IMG/VR virus record: IMGVR_UViG_3300027659_000031
Location: 1-64,000 of that record
Length of the DNA stretch: 64,000 bases
Reading direction: 5' to 3' (one strand)
DNA from: a virus
Positions within the stretch are counted from its first letter, which is position 1, and each line of letters opens with the position of its first letter. A program made the position numbers and the translations under genes. Shown here piece by piece: positions 7,700 through 15,590 of the stretch. The notes under the pieces are model-generated. The model had not been told where the DNA came from. It worked only from the letters and a program-made list of their open reading frames with translations, and ran no database searches.

Positions 7700-8313
7700 T
7701 TCTTTTACTTAACGTGTCATTAAAGGCGCAAGACACAGTTAGATTGTTCCATAAAGAGTATACTACAGTATTCTCTAAATCTTTAAAGTATCCTGTATTG
7801 GTTGAGTGGTGGATAACAAAAGCTAAAGTAACATGTCTTAATCCTATACCAAGAAAAGATAAGTTTGCACCAGATCCATTTCTAAGCGCTGAAACTGATT
7901 TAACTGTAGATTATAAGGGATCAGGAACTGATCGCGGCCACATGGCCCCAGCAGCCGATAACCAATGTTCTGGTCCTACTGCTATGATTGAGTGTTTTTA
8001 CTTTTCTAATATGGCACCTCAATATCATAGTTTAAACGCAGGAGATTGGAAAACTTTAGAAATGTTAACTAGAGATCTAGCTTCAAAACAAGATTCTATT
8101 AAAGTATGGTGCGGATCTATAGGAGAGGCAAAAAAGATAGGTAGAGTTTCTGTTCCTACAAAGTGTTGGAAGATTATATACATAAATAAGACAAATGAGT
8201 GGATGGCATATATATTTAATAATGATCAATCTAAACCAGATGGTTTAGCAAATAATAAAGTAGCAGTTCAAGATATAGAGAAGTTAACCAATTTAAAATT
8301 TAAAATAAAGTAA
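7669..8313 (+). CDS. Secreted DNA/RNA non-specific endonuclease (NucA/NUC1 family)
   Basis: 214 residues. N-terminal Sec signal (LKVLSSVAVVLLLNVSLKAQ) with cleavage likely after Ala20. The catalytic DRGH motif is at 88-91, in GTDRGHMAPAADN, with His91 as general base. Asn114 in YFSNMAPQ and Asn123 in HSLNAGDWKTLE fit the Mg-binding helix of the beta-beta-alpha-metal family. It should act in the periplasm or outside the cell, degrading incoming or released DNA. A secreted nuclease next to thioredoxin and lysis genes suggests superinfection exclusion, nucleotide salvage or lysate DNA clearance. Confidence 0.88.
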   Translation: MLKVLSSVAVVLLLNVSLKAQDTVRLFHKEYTTVFSKSLKYPVLVEWWITKAKVTCLNPIPRKDKFAPDPFLSAETDLTVDYKGSGTDRGHMAPAADNQCSGPTAMIECFYFSNMAPQYHSLNAGDWKTLEMLTRDLASKQDSIKVWCGSIGEAKKIGRVSVPTKCWKIIYINKTNEWMAYIFNNDQSKPDGLANNKVAVQDIEKLTNLKFKIK

Positions 8314-8314
8314 T

Positions 8315-8572
8315 ATGAGTGTTTTGTATTTTTCAGCAGACTGGTGCGGTCCTTGTAAATCATTTAAACCCGTAGTACAGCAAGTTTCACAAGAGTTAGG
8401 AGTCTCTGTTAATTATGTTAATGTAGACTATGACGCATCACTAACCCAGAAGTACTCTATTACGTCTGTACCTACTATTATGGTAACAAATTATCAAGGA
8501 GACGAAGTATATAGAAAGTCTGGAGTCTTGTCAAGAGAGCAATTAATTAGCATGTTTAATCAATTTAAGTAA
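8315..8572 (+). CDS. Thioredoxin
   Basis: 85 residues, short for thioredoxin (about 105) because the N-terminal strand and helix are trimmed. Active site WCGPC at 10-14 and the cis-Pro motif SVPTIMV are intact. Cytoplasmic, no signal. It could support ribonucleotide reductase or serve as a polymerase processivity factor as in T7. It starts 1 bp after the nuclease stop. Confidence 0.9.
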   Translation: MSVLYFSADWCGPCKSFKPVVQQVSQELGVSVNYVNVDYDASLTQKYSITSVPTIMVTNYQGDEVYRKSGVLSREQLISMFNQFK

Positions 8573-8629
8573 GCTTTTAAGATATTTATATCTAAAATAG
8601 GTTGATCAATTAGTTTTAGTAACAGGTTT

Positions 8630-8637
8630 TATATTTG
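8630..8637 (+). promoter_or_regulatory. Promoter -7 box before endolysin
   Basis: TATATTTG in the 87-bp gap 8573-8659, 22 bp before the endolysin ATG. The same gap also holds an AGATATTTATATCT inverted repeat at about 8579-8592, similar to GATATTTAT motifs near 44.12 and 62.0 kb. The lysis block therefore appears to have its own transcription start. Confidence 0.55.
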
Positions 8638-8659
8638 TTTACAAAACTGATTATCAACT

Positions 8660-9259
8660 ATGGACATTAGCAAACTTAAAGGTCACATTCCTGAAGCTGT
8701 ACTAGCACAGATCCCTGATACTGCTGCTAAATTTGAAATTAACACGCCACTTCGTTTAGCTCACTTTTTGGCTCAATGTGGCCATGAATCTGGCGGGTTT
8801 AAACTTGTTCAAGAGAATTTAAACTACGGAGCAAAAGGCCTTTTAGGTATATTCAAGAAGTATTTTCCAACCGAAGAAAAAGCTAAGTTGTATGAAAGAA
8901 AACCTGAGAAGATTGCAAACCTCGTTTATGGATCAAGGATGGGGAACGGACCTGAACCTTCAGGAGATGGTTATAAATTTCGTGGCCGTGGTTATATTCA
9001 ATTAACCGGTAAAGACAACTATACTGCATTTGGCAAAGCTATCAATGAAGATATTGCCACCAATCCAGATAAAGTAGCTACTAACTATGCTTTATTATCT
9101 GCGGCATGGTTTTTCCATAAGAATGGCTTACATAAAATAGCTGATGGAGGTGCAACTGACGCAGTAGTAACTTCTGTAACTAAGCGTGTTAACGGAGGAA
9201 CTATTGGCCTTTCTGATCGTATCAAACACTTTAAAGAGTATTACGATTTATTAAAGTAA
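8660..9259 (+). CDS. Endolysin, GH19 (chitinase-like lysozyme)
   Basis: 199 residues, a single GH19 domain without signal peptide or binding domain. AHFLAQCGHESGGF places the catalytic Glu at residue 43, with a second Glu at 52 (QENLNY). The downstream FRGRGYIQLTGKDNY is the family's substrate-cleft signature. It would cut the glycan backbone of peptidoglycan at lysis, so cytoplasmic expression and release by a holin are expected. The next gene encodes a holin candidate. Confidence 0.92.
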   Translation: MDISKLKGHIPEAVLAQIPDTAAKFEINTPLRLAHFLAQCGHESGGFKLVQENLNYGAKGLLGIFKKYFPTEEKAKLYERKPEKIANLVYGSRMGNGPEPSGDGYKFRGRGYIQLTGKDNYTAFGKAINEDIATNPDKVATNYALLSAAWFFHKNGLHKIADGGATDAVVTSVTKRVNGGTIGLSDRIKHFKEYYDLLK

Positions 9260-9305
9260 TAGGTTTCATAAAGGTTATACATTTATAACAATAAAAATGT
9301 ACCTT

Positions 9306-9560
9306 ATGAAAAATTTTTTTAAAGCATTATTCAACGACAACAACACTATTAACGAAAAAAGTTTTATTGGGTTTTGTGCCTTCTTAATGATGGTAGGCTT
9401 TGCAGTAGCAGATATTATTACTGGGAGTCTTGGTAAGGAACTCGTTGTTCAAGAGTTTATCTTTAATGCGTTTATGGTATTGACTTTAGGATCTTTTGGT
9501 ATTGCTTCCGTAGATAAGTGGATCAATAAAAGCAAAGGAGAATCTAATGGAGAACTCTAA
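9306..9560 (+). CDS. Holin candidate (two-TM membrane protein)
   Basis: 84 residues from ATG 9306 (an in-frame ATG at 9297 is possible). Two hydrophobic helices (GFCAFLMMVGFAVADIIT and FIFNAFMVLTLGSFGIASV) are separated by a short GK-containing loop. The C-terminus is basic (DKWINKSKGE). Size, topology and position right after the endolysin fit a small phage holin. It overlaps the next gene by 14 bp. Confidence 0.65.
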   Translation: MKNFFKALFNDNNTINEKSFIGFCAFLMMVGFAVADIITGSLGKELVVQEFIFNAFMVLTLGSFGIASVDKWINKSKGESNGEL

Positions 9561-9816
9561 AACTACTATGTTTATATCCAATAATTGGAGTATCATAGTA
9601 GGAATTCTTACAGTGGCGTTTGCGGCCGGTGGAATCTTTAGTGAGTTCAGACTAATGCACAAAGAAATAGAAGAACTCAAACGAGACACTGATAGCAAAA
9701 TTAATCAGATCATAGACGAACGTCAACGTAAGAGCGATTGGTTAGAGGAACAAGAACAACGAATTGATGATTTAGAAGAGTGGAAAGCATACGAAGACGG
9801 AAGACAGTCTAAATAA
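9547..9816 (+). CDS. Membrane-anchored coiled-coil protein, lysis-block
   Basis: 89 residues. One membrane helix (WSIIVGILTVAFAAGGIF) then an uninterrupted charged heptad-type helix to the end. The topology resembles i-spanins or holin regulators. No lipobox-type outer-membrane partner follows. Ends 5 bp before the PAS gene. Confidence 0.6.
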   Translation: MENSKTTMFISNNWSIIVGILTVAFAAGGIFSEFRLMHKEIEELKRDTDSKINQIIDERQRKSDWLEEQEQRIDDLEEWKAYEDGRQSK

Positions 9817-9821
9817 AAAAA

Positions 9822-10931
9822 ATGAAAAACCTATCCAAAGAAGAATTATTAAGTAGACTTGAGGCAATTAACAGAAGCAATGCAATTATATATTTTGACC
9901 TAAAAGGAAATATTTTAGGTGTTAATGTTGTTTTTCTAAAAGCACTGGGATATGGTGAGAAGGATCATGAAGAAATCATCGGTAAACACCATAGTATTTT
10001 TGTATGTGAAGATTATGCAAGATCATTGGAGTATGAAAAGTTTTGGGATATATTAAGGAGTGGTAAATTCTATCAAGGAGAATTTGAGAGAAGGAAAAAA
10101 GATGGTAGTCTTATCAACTTACAAGCTACCTATAATCCTATCTATGATGAGAGCGGCACGATTACTAAAGTAATGAAAGTTGCTACTGACATTACTGAGA
10201 TTGTTAATAGTAAAAAACAAATAGATGCGATTAACAAAAGTACTGCAACTATTAGTTTTGATATTAATGGTTTTATTTTAGACGCTAATTCTATATTCTT
10301 AGAAACTATGGGGTATAAGGCTAACGAAAAAAGCCAAGTAATAGGAAAGCATCATAGTATTTTTGTAACGTATGAGTATTCAAAATCAGATGAGTATAGT
10401 AAGTTTTGGAAATCTTTAAAAAGCGGTAAGTTTTTTGACGGGATATTTGAAAGAAAAAAAGTGGATGGTTCTATTATTTATTTACAAGCCACCTACAATC
10501 CTGTCTTTGATAGTAAAGGAAACGTCACAAATGTAATCAAAATTGCAACTGACGTTACTGAAGCCGTTATTAGCAAAAATAAGATAGATGCTCTTTCTAA
10601 AGATCTACAGATTGAGTTAGATAAATCACAGCAATTAAAAAACTCAATTGAAATAGAGAAGAACGCTGCATTAAATGATTTAGATGTGTTGATGAAGAAA
10701 AGTCAATCTGAATTAATCAAGACAATCGTATTAGTTGCTTTAGCAGTAATTATAGGTGTGGGTCTTGTAACAACTATGCTATATTGGATGGCTATGGTAA
10801 CTGGTAAAGACACACAGATTATCGGCTCAACTTGGTCAAATATGTTTAGCGTATTGCTTACAAATGCATTTTCAATAGTAGGTACAATTATGGGTATTAA
10901 ATACGCTACACAAGATGGTAGTAAAAAATAA
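9822..10931 (+). CDS. Tandem PAS protein with C-terminal two-TM holin-like domain
   Basis: 369 residues. Two similar PAS domains (about 10-125 and 130-245) each have the GKHHSIFV element, a GxFxxGxFERxxxDGS segment and YNP(I/V).D..G. They resemble the sensory PAS repeats of Aer or histidine kinases. A coiled-coil linker (245-290) leads to two hydrophobic helices (IVLVALAVIIGVGLVTTMLY and FSVLLTNAFSIVGTIMGI) with a GKD loop and a basic end. No kinase, HAMP, chemoreceptor or GGDEF output follows. The membrane part has the same TM-GK loop-TM-basic tail layout as the holin candidate at 9306. I infer a sensor coupled to a membrane pore or pore regulator. Confidence 0.7.
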   Translation: MKNLSKEELLSRLEAINRSNAIIYFDLKGNILGVNVVFLKALGYGEKDHEEIIGKHHSIFVCEDYARSLEYEKFWDILRSGKFYQGEFERRKKDGSLINLQATYNPIYDESGTITKVMKVATDITEIVNSKKQIDAINKSTATISFDINGFILDANSIFLETMGYKANEKSQVIGKHHSIFVTYEYSKSDEYSKFWKSLKSGKFFDGIFERKKVDGSIIYLQATYNPVFDSKGNVTNVIKIATDVTEAVISKNKIDALSKDLQIELDKSQQLKNSIEIEKNAALNDLDVLMKKSQSELIKTIVLVALAVIIGVGLVTTMLYWMAMVTGKDTQIIGSTWSNMFSVLLTNAFSIVGTIMGIKYATQDGSKK

Positions 10932-11009
10932 AAACAATAGTTAATAATTTGATAACATTCTAGTAAAAGAGAGAAAGATAATTATATATGGATCAAATAC
11001 GTTTCATAC

Positions 11010-13262
11010 ATGAGAGTTTTTCTCTTTTTTTTATTAGCTTGCATTTCTTTACAAACTTTATCTCAAGACACTTTATTCAACAAAAAATTAGACAACATTA
11101 CAGTAACATCTGTTTCTAAAAAAGAAACTAATGTAGCAGTAGTGAATCTAATTAGAAATAGTTCAGTAGTTTCAGACGGACTTTCTATAGAGTTTATTAA
11201 AAAAACACCAGATCGTACAGTAGGCGATGCTCTAAAAAGGATAAATGGTGTTACTATTCAAAATGATAAGTTTGTATTAGTTCGTGGATTGTCTGATAGA
11301 TATAATCTAGCTCTACTAAACAAAACTTATTTACCTTCTACAGAACCAGATAGAAAAGCGTTCTCATTTGATATCATTCCTTCAGCTTTAATTGATAACA
11401 TTATTATATCAAAATCTGCAGCAGCAAATTTACCTGGAGATTTTGCGGGTGGTATTGTACAAATAACAACTAAAGATGTATCAAGTAATTTTTTCTCTTT
11501 AGGCGCAGGATTAAGTTATGGAACGGTGTCTACATTCCAAAAATTCAAGTTGGTGGAATATACGCAGTTTCCGCCCAACTTCCCATCTACATATCGATTC
11601 CGTATAGGAAGCAACGGAGATAGAAGAGCATATAGCAAACTAATAAGTTCACCTAAAATGCAAACAACTAATTCTGCGCCTAATACTAACAATTCATTTT
11701 CTTTCGGATTAAAAAAGAACAAGTGGAATTTAATCGTAAGCTCTACTTATAGGACTTCTTATTTAATAAATTATATAGATAGACAAGACTATCAGTCTTC
11801 AACAGAATTAGCTTACAAATATAAAGATACCTCGTATTCTAATACTCAGTTATTAAATGGATTAGCTAATATAACTTACATAGGCAAAAACAAATATAGT
11901 CTAAAGACAATAGTTAATTATCAAATAGAGAACTCTTATTTAACTCGTAATGGAGAGAACTACGATAACGTTCAGACAGTAAGAAGCAATTCATCTAATC
12001 ATATTAATAAGCTCAATGTTAATTCTCAATTTGACGGTAAGATCAAAACATTAGACTTCAATTTAGGATATAATCTAATGCTAAGAGATCAACCTGATTA
12101 TAGAGTGAATCCTATTACAAAATCATTAGGTACAAATGAAGCATACTCTATAGCATGGAGAGATACGTATCGTTTTTGGAGTGTTATGAACGAAAATAGT
12201 TTTAACGCAAGTGCTAATAAGTCTGTAGATAAATTTAAATTTGGCGGTAGCTATCTTAAAAAACTAAGAAGTTTTCAAGCTAGGATCTTTAGATATGAAT
12301 CTTTAGACATGCTAAACGAGATCACAAATAATACAGATAAGTACAAAGCTGATTTTGATTTGGGATCTGGCTATGCAATGTATGATAACGACTTTGGAAA
12401 GTGGAAAGTAAACACGGGATTAAGGACTGAATACAATATATTTAGTGTCAATACTTCAGATTTTAGTGGACAAAAAGTAGACGTGAATAGAGAGTATCTC
12501 GATCTTCTACCTTCAATTAATTTATCTTATAATTTAGATAAGACAAAGTTTAGATTCTCTGCAAGTAAAACTGTATCTAGAGCAGAGTTTAGAGAAATAG
12601 CCAACTTTGCATATTATGATTTTGTTCGTAATGCACAGATATTAGGAAACCCTAAATTAGAAAAGTCAAACATCTACAACTTAGATCTTAAATATGAATA
12701 CTATCCTAAATCAGGTGAAAATATATCAATTGGAGTATTCGGTAAGAACTTTATCAAACCTATAGAACAGATAGTAGCTGATGGTTCAGTTCCATCAAAC
12801 CTACTACTAACTTTCTTAAACCCTAAATCTGCAAATGTTTACGGTATAGAGTTAGAAGTTCGTAAGAAAATAAATGCTTGGTTAGATGCATATGCTAACG
12901 CAGCTCTAACTAATTCAGAGGTAAAAGTAAATGGAATAAAGAGACAGTTGCAAGGCCAATCTAATTACGTTGTTAATAGCGGATTAAACTTTCATAAAAA
13001 CAATAACACATTTAACATTACATACAATAGAGTAGGAGATAGGATATCTGCAGTAGGATTTCAAGGATACTCAGATATCTTTGAAAACTCAAGAGATGTA
13101 TTTGATGTAGTGTATTTAAGAAAAATAAAAAAAGGAGAGATTAAACTATCGGTAAGCGACATCTTAGCTCAACCGTCAGTATACTATCAAAAAACAAAAG
13201 GCAATTTAATTAAAACAAACAACGAACAAACAATTTCATTATCAATCAATTTTAATTTATGA
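11010..13262 (+). CDS. TonB-dependent outer-membrane receptor
   Basis: 750 residues. Signal peptide (FLFFLLACISLQTLS), a possible TonB box near ITVTS, then a plug domain at about 45-155 with DRTVGDALKRINGVTIQ, VRGLSDRYN, SALIDNIIISKSAAANLPGD and AGGIVQITTKD. The rest is alternating beta-strand sequence of a 22-strand barrel ending ISLSINFNL. It lacks the N-terminal CarboxypepD_reg domain usual in Bacteroidetes SusC proteins. It would import a scarce ligand across the host outer membrane using TonB energy, or block another phage's receptor. It overlaps the next gene by 4 bp (ATGA). Such a gene is exceptional on a phage. Confidence 0.92.
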   Translation: MRVFLFFLLACISLQTLSQDTLFNKKLDNITVTSVSKKETNVAVVNLIRNSSVVSDGLSIEFIKKTPDRTVGDALKRINGVTIQNDKFVLVRGLSDRYNLALLNKTYLPSTEPDRKAFSFDIIPSALIDNIIISKSAAANLPGDFAGGIVQITTKDVSSNFFSLGAGLSYGTVSTFQKFKLVEYTQFPPNFPSTYRFRIGSNGDRRAYSKLISSPKMQTTNSAPNTNNSFSFGLKKNKWNLIVSSTYRTSYLINYIDRQDYQSSTELAYKYKDTSYSNTQLLNGLANITYIGKNKYSLKTIVNYQIENSYLTRNGENYDNVQTVRSNSSNHINKLNVNSQFDGKIKTLDFNLGYNLMLRDQPDYRVNPITKSLGTNEAYSIAWRDTYRFWSVMNENSFNASANKSVDKFKFGGSYLKKLRSFQARIFRYESLDMLNEITNNTDKYKADFDLGSGYAMYDNDFGKWKVNTGLRTEYNIFSVNTSDFSGQKVDVNREYLDLLPSINLSYNLDKTKFRFSASKTVSRAEFREIANFAYYDFVRNAQILGNPKLEKSNIYNLDLKYEYYPKSGENISIGVFGKNFIKPIEQIVADGSVPSNLLLTFLNPKSANVYGIELEVRKKINAWLDAYANAALTNSEVKVNGIKRQLQGQSNYVVNSGLNFHKNNNTFNITYNRVGDRISAVGFQGYSDIFENSRDVFDVVYLRKIKKGEIKLSVSDILAQPSVYYQKTKGNLIKTNNEQTISLSINFNL

Positions 13263-14461
13263 AAAAATTATTAAGCTTAATTATTATCATTGGAATCTTT
13301 AGTTGCACAAAACAATTAGGAGGAGAAGATGGACCTATCAATGTTCCTTCAACTACTACTATATCTGGAAATATCAACACTACTACAACTTTAACATCTG
13401 ATAAAGTATGGACACTTAAAGGATATGTTTATGTAACTGATGGCGCTAAATTAATCATTCAACCTGGTACTACTATTATAAGTGATATTGCAGAAAAAGG
13501 CGCTTTGTGTATTGAAAGAGGCGCACAAATTATTGCAGAAGGCACAGCACTAAAACCGATTATATTCACCTCAGGTAAAAACATCGGCGAGAGGTCTCCT
13601 GGTGACTGGGGTGGTATAGTTATTTTAGGTAGAGCAAAGACTAATAGATCTTCTGAACCAACAATAGAAGGTGGAATTGGTCGTTCTTATGGCGGTATTA
13701 TCGACACAGACAATAGTGGAGTACTAAAGTATGTTCGCATTGAATATGCAGGCATTGCTGCATTACCTAACTCAGAGATTAATGCTCTAACTTTAGGTGG
13801 TGTGGGTAGCGGTACTGTAATTGAAAATGTACAGACTATCTATGCTAACGACGATGCATTTGAATTTTTCGGTGGAACAGTAAATGCTAAAAACTTATAT
13901 GCATTTGCTACAGCAGACGATGACTATGATTTTGATTTTGGTTACACCGGAACTATAACTAATAGTGTATCAAAGCGTGATCCTCAATTTGTAGATAATG
14001 GTGACGCTGGTAATGGTGTAGAATGCGACAATGATGGTACTGGATCACCAGCACAACCATTTACTCATCCTAAGCTAATTGGGATGGTTCTGGTAGGATC
14101 TTTTGATGCAAGTTCATTATCCAATCACAACTTAGGATTGAGGTGGAGGAGAGCTACCCAATTCACAATTACAAACTCTAAGATACTAGGTTATATGAAA
14201 GGTGGTTTTAGCATTGAATCAAATGAAACTGCTCAAGCATATAAAGATGGTATTAGTAAGTTTGAAAATAACGAAGTACAATCTTATGATCCCCTACAAA
14301 ATTTTAGGTCTACATCTACAGTAATAAATGTAGCGGATATGAAGACAAAAGCACTAGGTCAAGGTAATAAAGAAGTTTCTTACACTAAGAACGAAATGGA
14401 AGTGCTATCAAAACCATCATGGATTAATGGTTGGACTAAATTTCCTGCTAAAGGACAGTAA
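13259..14461 (+). CDS. Surface lipoprotein partner of the TonB receptor
   Basis: 400 residues. Lipoprotein signal with lipobox IFSC (Cys16). The mature part has repeated short beta-strand turns (LIIQPGTTI, ALCIERGAQIIAEGTALKP, IEGGIGRSYGG, LKYVRIEYAGI) like a right-handed beta-helix. Asp-rich segments (DADDDYDFDFGY-like, about 215-235) and DWGGIVILGRA follow. Proteins of this type are encoded beside TonB receptors in Bacteroidetes. It overlaps the receptor gene by 4 bp, so they are co-translated and likely work together at the cell surface. Ligand unknown. Confidence 0.75.
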   Translation: MKKLLSLIIIIGIFSCTKQLGGEDGPINVPSTTTISGNINTTTTLTSDKVWTLKGYVYVTDGAKLIIQPGTTIISDIAEKGALCIERGAQIIAEGTALKPIIFTSGKNIGERSPGDWGGIVILGRAKTNRSSEPTIEGGIGRSYGGIIDTDNSGVLKYVRIEYAGIAALPNSEINALTLGGVGSGTVIENVQTIYANDDAFEFFGGTVNAKNLYAFATADDDYDFDFGYTGTITNSVSKRDPQFVDNGDAGNGVECDNDGTGSPAQPFTHPKLIGMVLVGSFDASSLSNHNLGLRWRRATQFTITNSKILGYMKGGFSIESNETAQAYKDGISKFENNEVQSYDPLQNFRSTSTVINVADMKTKALGQGNKEVSYTKNEMEVLSKPSWINGWTKFPAKGQ

Positions 14462-14486
14462 TTAAAAATAATATAATAAATAATCT

Positions 14487-14609
14487 ATGTATAAGTTTTT
14501 TGATCTATTGCTTAATTTTCGTAGTAACAAACAAGATATGATGGCTAAAGGATTTATATGGGGGATAGGATTGTTCTTACTTTGTTTTTTAATTTCTTTA
14601 TCACTTTAA
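14487..14609 (+). CDS. Tiny single-TM protein
   Basis: 40 residues, MYKFFDLLLN then a basic stretch and one C-terminal hydrophobic helix (GFIWGIGLFLLCFLISLSL). It starts 25 bp after the lipoprotein stop. Coding status rests on the clean membrane topology only. Confidence 0.45.
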   Translation: MYKFFDLLLNFRSNKQDMMAKGFIWGIGLFLLCFLISLSL

Positions 14610-14641
14610 AGATAAATTGCATCGATTAATACAAAAGGTCT

Positions 14642-14649
14642 TATATTTG
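14642..14649 (+). promoter_or_regulatory. Promoter -7 box (TCTTATATTTG type)
   Basis: TATATTTG in the form GTCTTATATTTGTATT. The identical 16-base string occurs upstream of 16426. It drives the small lipoprotein and probably the RNA block that follows. Confidence 0.7.
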
Positions 14650-14675
14650 TATTGACACAAAAACAAATAAACGTT

Positions 14676-14852
14676 ATGAAAAAAGCAATGATTATTTTTG
14701 CAGCCTCTTTAACTTTGGCTGCCTGTGGCGGAAGTTCAGAACAAACTTCAACAGATTCAGTAGTAGTACCTGGCTCAGATTCTTCTCAGATTTTGCCAGC
14801 ACTCACAGACTCAGCTAAGGCTGATACTGTAAATGTTCTTTCTGCTCAATAA
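14676..14852 (+). CDS. Small lipoprotein
   Basis: 58 residues from ATG 14676 (TTG 14652 upstream lies inside the promoter leader and is rejected). Signal peptide with lipobox LAAC (Cys18) followed by GGSS, then a Ser/Thr/Asp-rich linker (QTSTDSVVVPGSDSS). The length is mostly linker, so it may act as a surface-exposed tether or decoy. Start context is AAACGTTATG. Confidence 0.75.
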   Translation: MKKAMIIFAASLTLAACGGSSEQTSTDSVVVPGSDSSQILPALTDSAKADTVNVLSAQ

Positions 14853-14914
14853 GACAGATAGACAAGGCTGTCGAGGGAAACGCTCGGAAAGACTACCGTT
14901 GAAACGTCTTTTTC
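14853..14914 (+). ncRNA. Three-hairpin structured 3' region with terminator
   Basis: Directly after the lipoprotein stop are GACAG/CTGTC (14853-14857 with 14868-14872), CGAG/CTCG around GGAAACG (14872-14886), and AAAGAC/GTCTTT (14888-14893 with 14906-14911) running into TTTTTCT. The last is a plausible rho-independent terminator. The whole may be a stable 3'-UTR or a small RNA. Confidence 0.5.
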
Positions 14915-14936
14915 TATAAAATCAAATACTTATTAT

Positions 14937-15173
14937 ATGAAAGTTCTTTGTGTAAATGGATATGAAAACGTGCTTACTGAAGGTGAAGTTTATACTGTAG
15001 CTCAAGTAACTACAGGAAATAACTTTCTATTAGAAGAAGTAAATGTTCCAGAAGGATACACATCATTTAACTCTAATAGATTTGTTCCTCTTATTACAAG
15101 TGATGAAGATTCATTAGATGAAACTTTTTTAGAACACAAACCTACAGCAGTATTTTACTGTGTAGATCTTTAA
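14937..15173 (+). CDS. Small SH3-like phage protein
   Basis: 78 residues. MKVLCVNGYENVLTEGEVY then TV and FNSNRFVPL follow the pattern of short phage beta-barrel proteins (MKVxC...LxxGxxYxV...RF). The 59481 protein of this window has the same opening pattern. Function unknown. Confidence 0.55.
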   Translation: MKVLCVNGYENVLTEGEVYTVAQVTTGNNFLLEEVNVPEGYTSFNSNRFVPLITSDEDSLDETFLEHKPTAVFYCVDL

Positions 15174-15178
15174 AATAT

Positions 15179-15563
15179 GGGCCTGACTGGAATTGATCCG
15201 GTTGTTGAGATTGCACCACATGCAGGCGTTTGGTAGAGTCGCCTTAGAAAACTGCAAACAATAACTGACGAAATGTCAACAATGACCTTCGATGACCTTA
15301 TGGCCTTCGTTGGTGCCGATTACGCTGTAGCAGCCTAGTCCGCAAACGGGTGAGTAACCTAGGAACAGAACTACTCCGAGCGCTCACGATCGACTCGTTA
15401 AATAAGGACTGTGGATTAGTTTTCTTGATAGTCATAAAATCAAGTGGTGGAAACGACCATAACGGTCCGCCCCTACTGATCAAAAGAAATTTAGATCTAA
15501 GCATGTGAAACGTTGGTGTTATTGTCGCTATCGGAGACGAGAGTTCGAATCTCTCCAGGTCCA
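15179..15563 (+). ncRNA. ssrA: Transfer-messenger RNA (tmRNA)
   Basis: The 5' end GGGCCTGACTGGAATTGA and 3' end close a 7-bp acceptor stem (GGGCCTG with CAGGTCC at 15556-15562). The T-arm is GAGAG-TTCGAAT-CTCTC. The discriminator is A15563 and CCA is not encoded. GGCG/CGCC with GTTT/AAAC near 15226-15251 fits pseudoknot 1. A tag frame ends VGADYAVAA then TAG at about 15336-15338. The stop sits in a CCTAG...CTAGG stem-loop as in other tmRNAs. The -AVAA end and the GADY part resemble Bacteroidetes tags such as GENNYALAA. The resume codon is unresolved. It would rescue stalled ribosomes and tag products for host proteolysis. Confidence 0.9.
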
Positions 15564-15590
15564 CTAATTTTTAATCAAACCCACCCTAAA

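Noticed and set aside
11010-14461. Host chromosomal contamination
   Set aside because: The pair is embedded between same-strand phage genes of similar base composition without IS elements or breaks. This cannot be fully excluded without reads, so it is listed as a check.
14652-14675. TTG start for the small lipoprotein gene
   Set aside because: It lies 2 bp after the -7 box, and the ATG at 14676 has the usual GTTATG context and begins a perfect lipoprotein signal.
15298-15564. Minus-strand open frame of 88 codons
   Set aside because: It lies fully inside the tmRNA gene, whose paired ends and T-arm explain the sequence. No leader precedes it and all real genes are on the plus strand.
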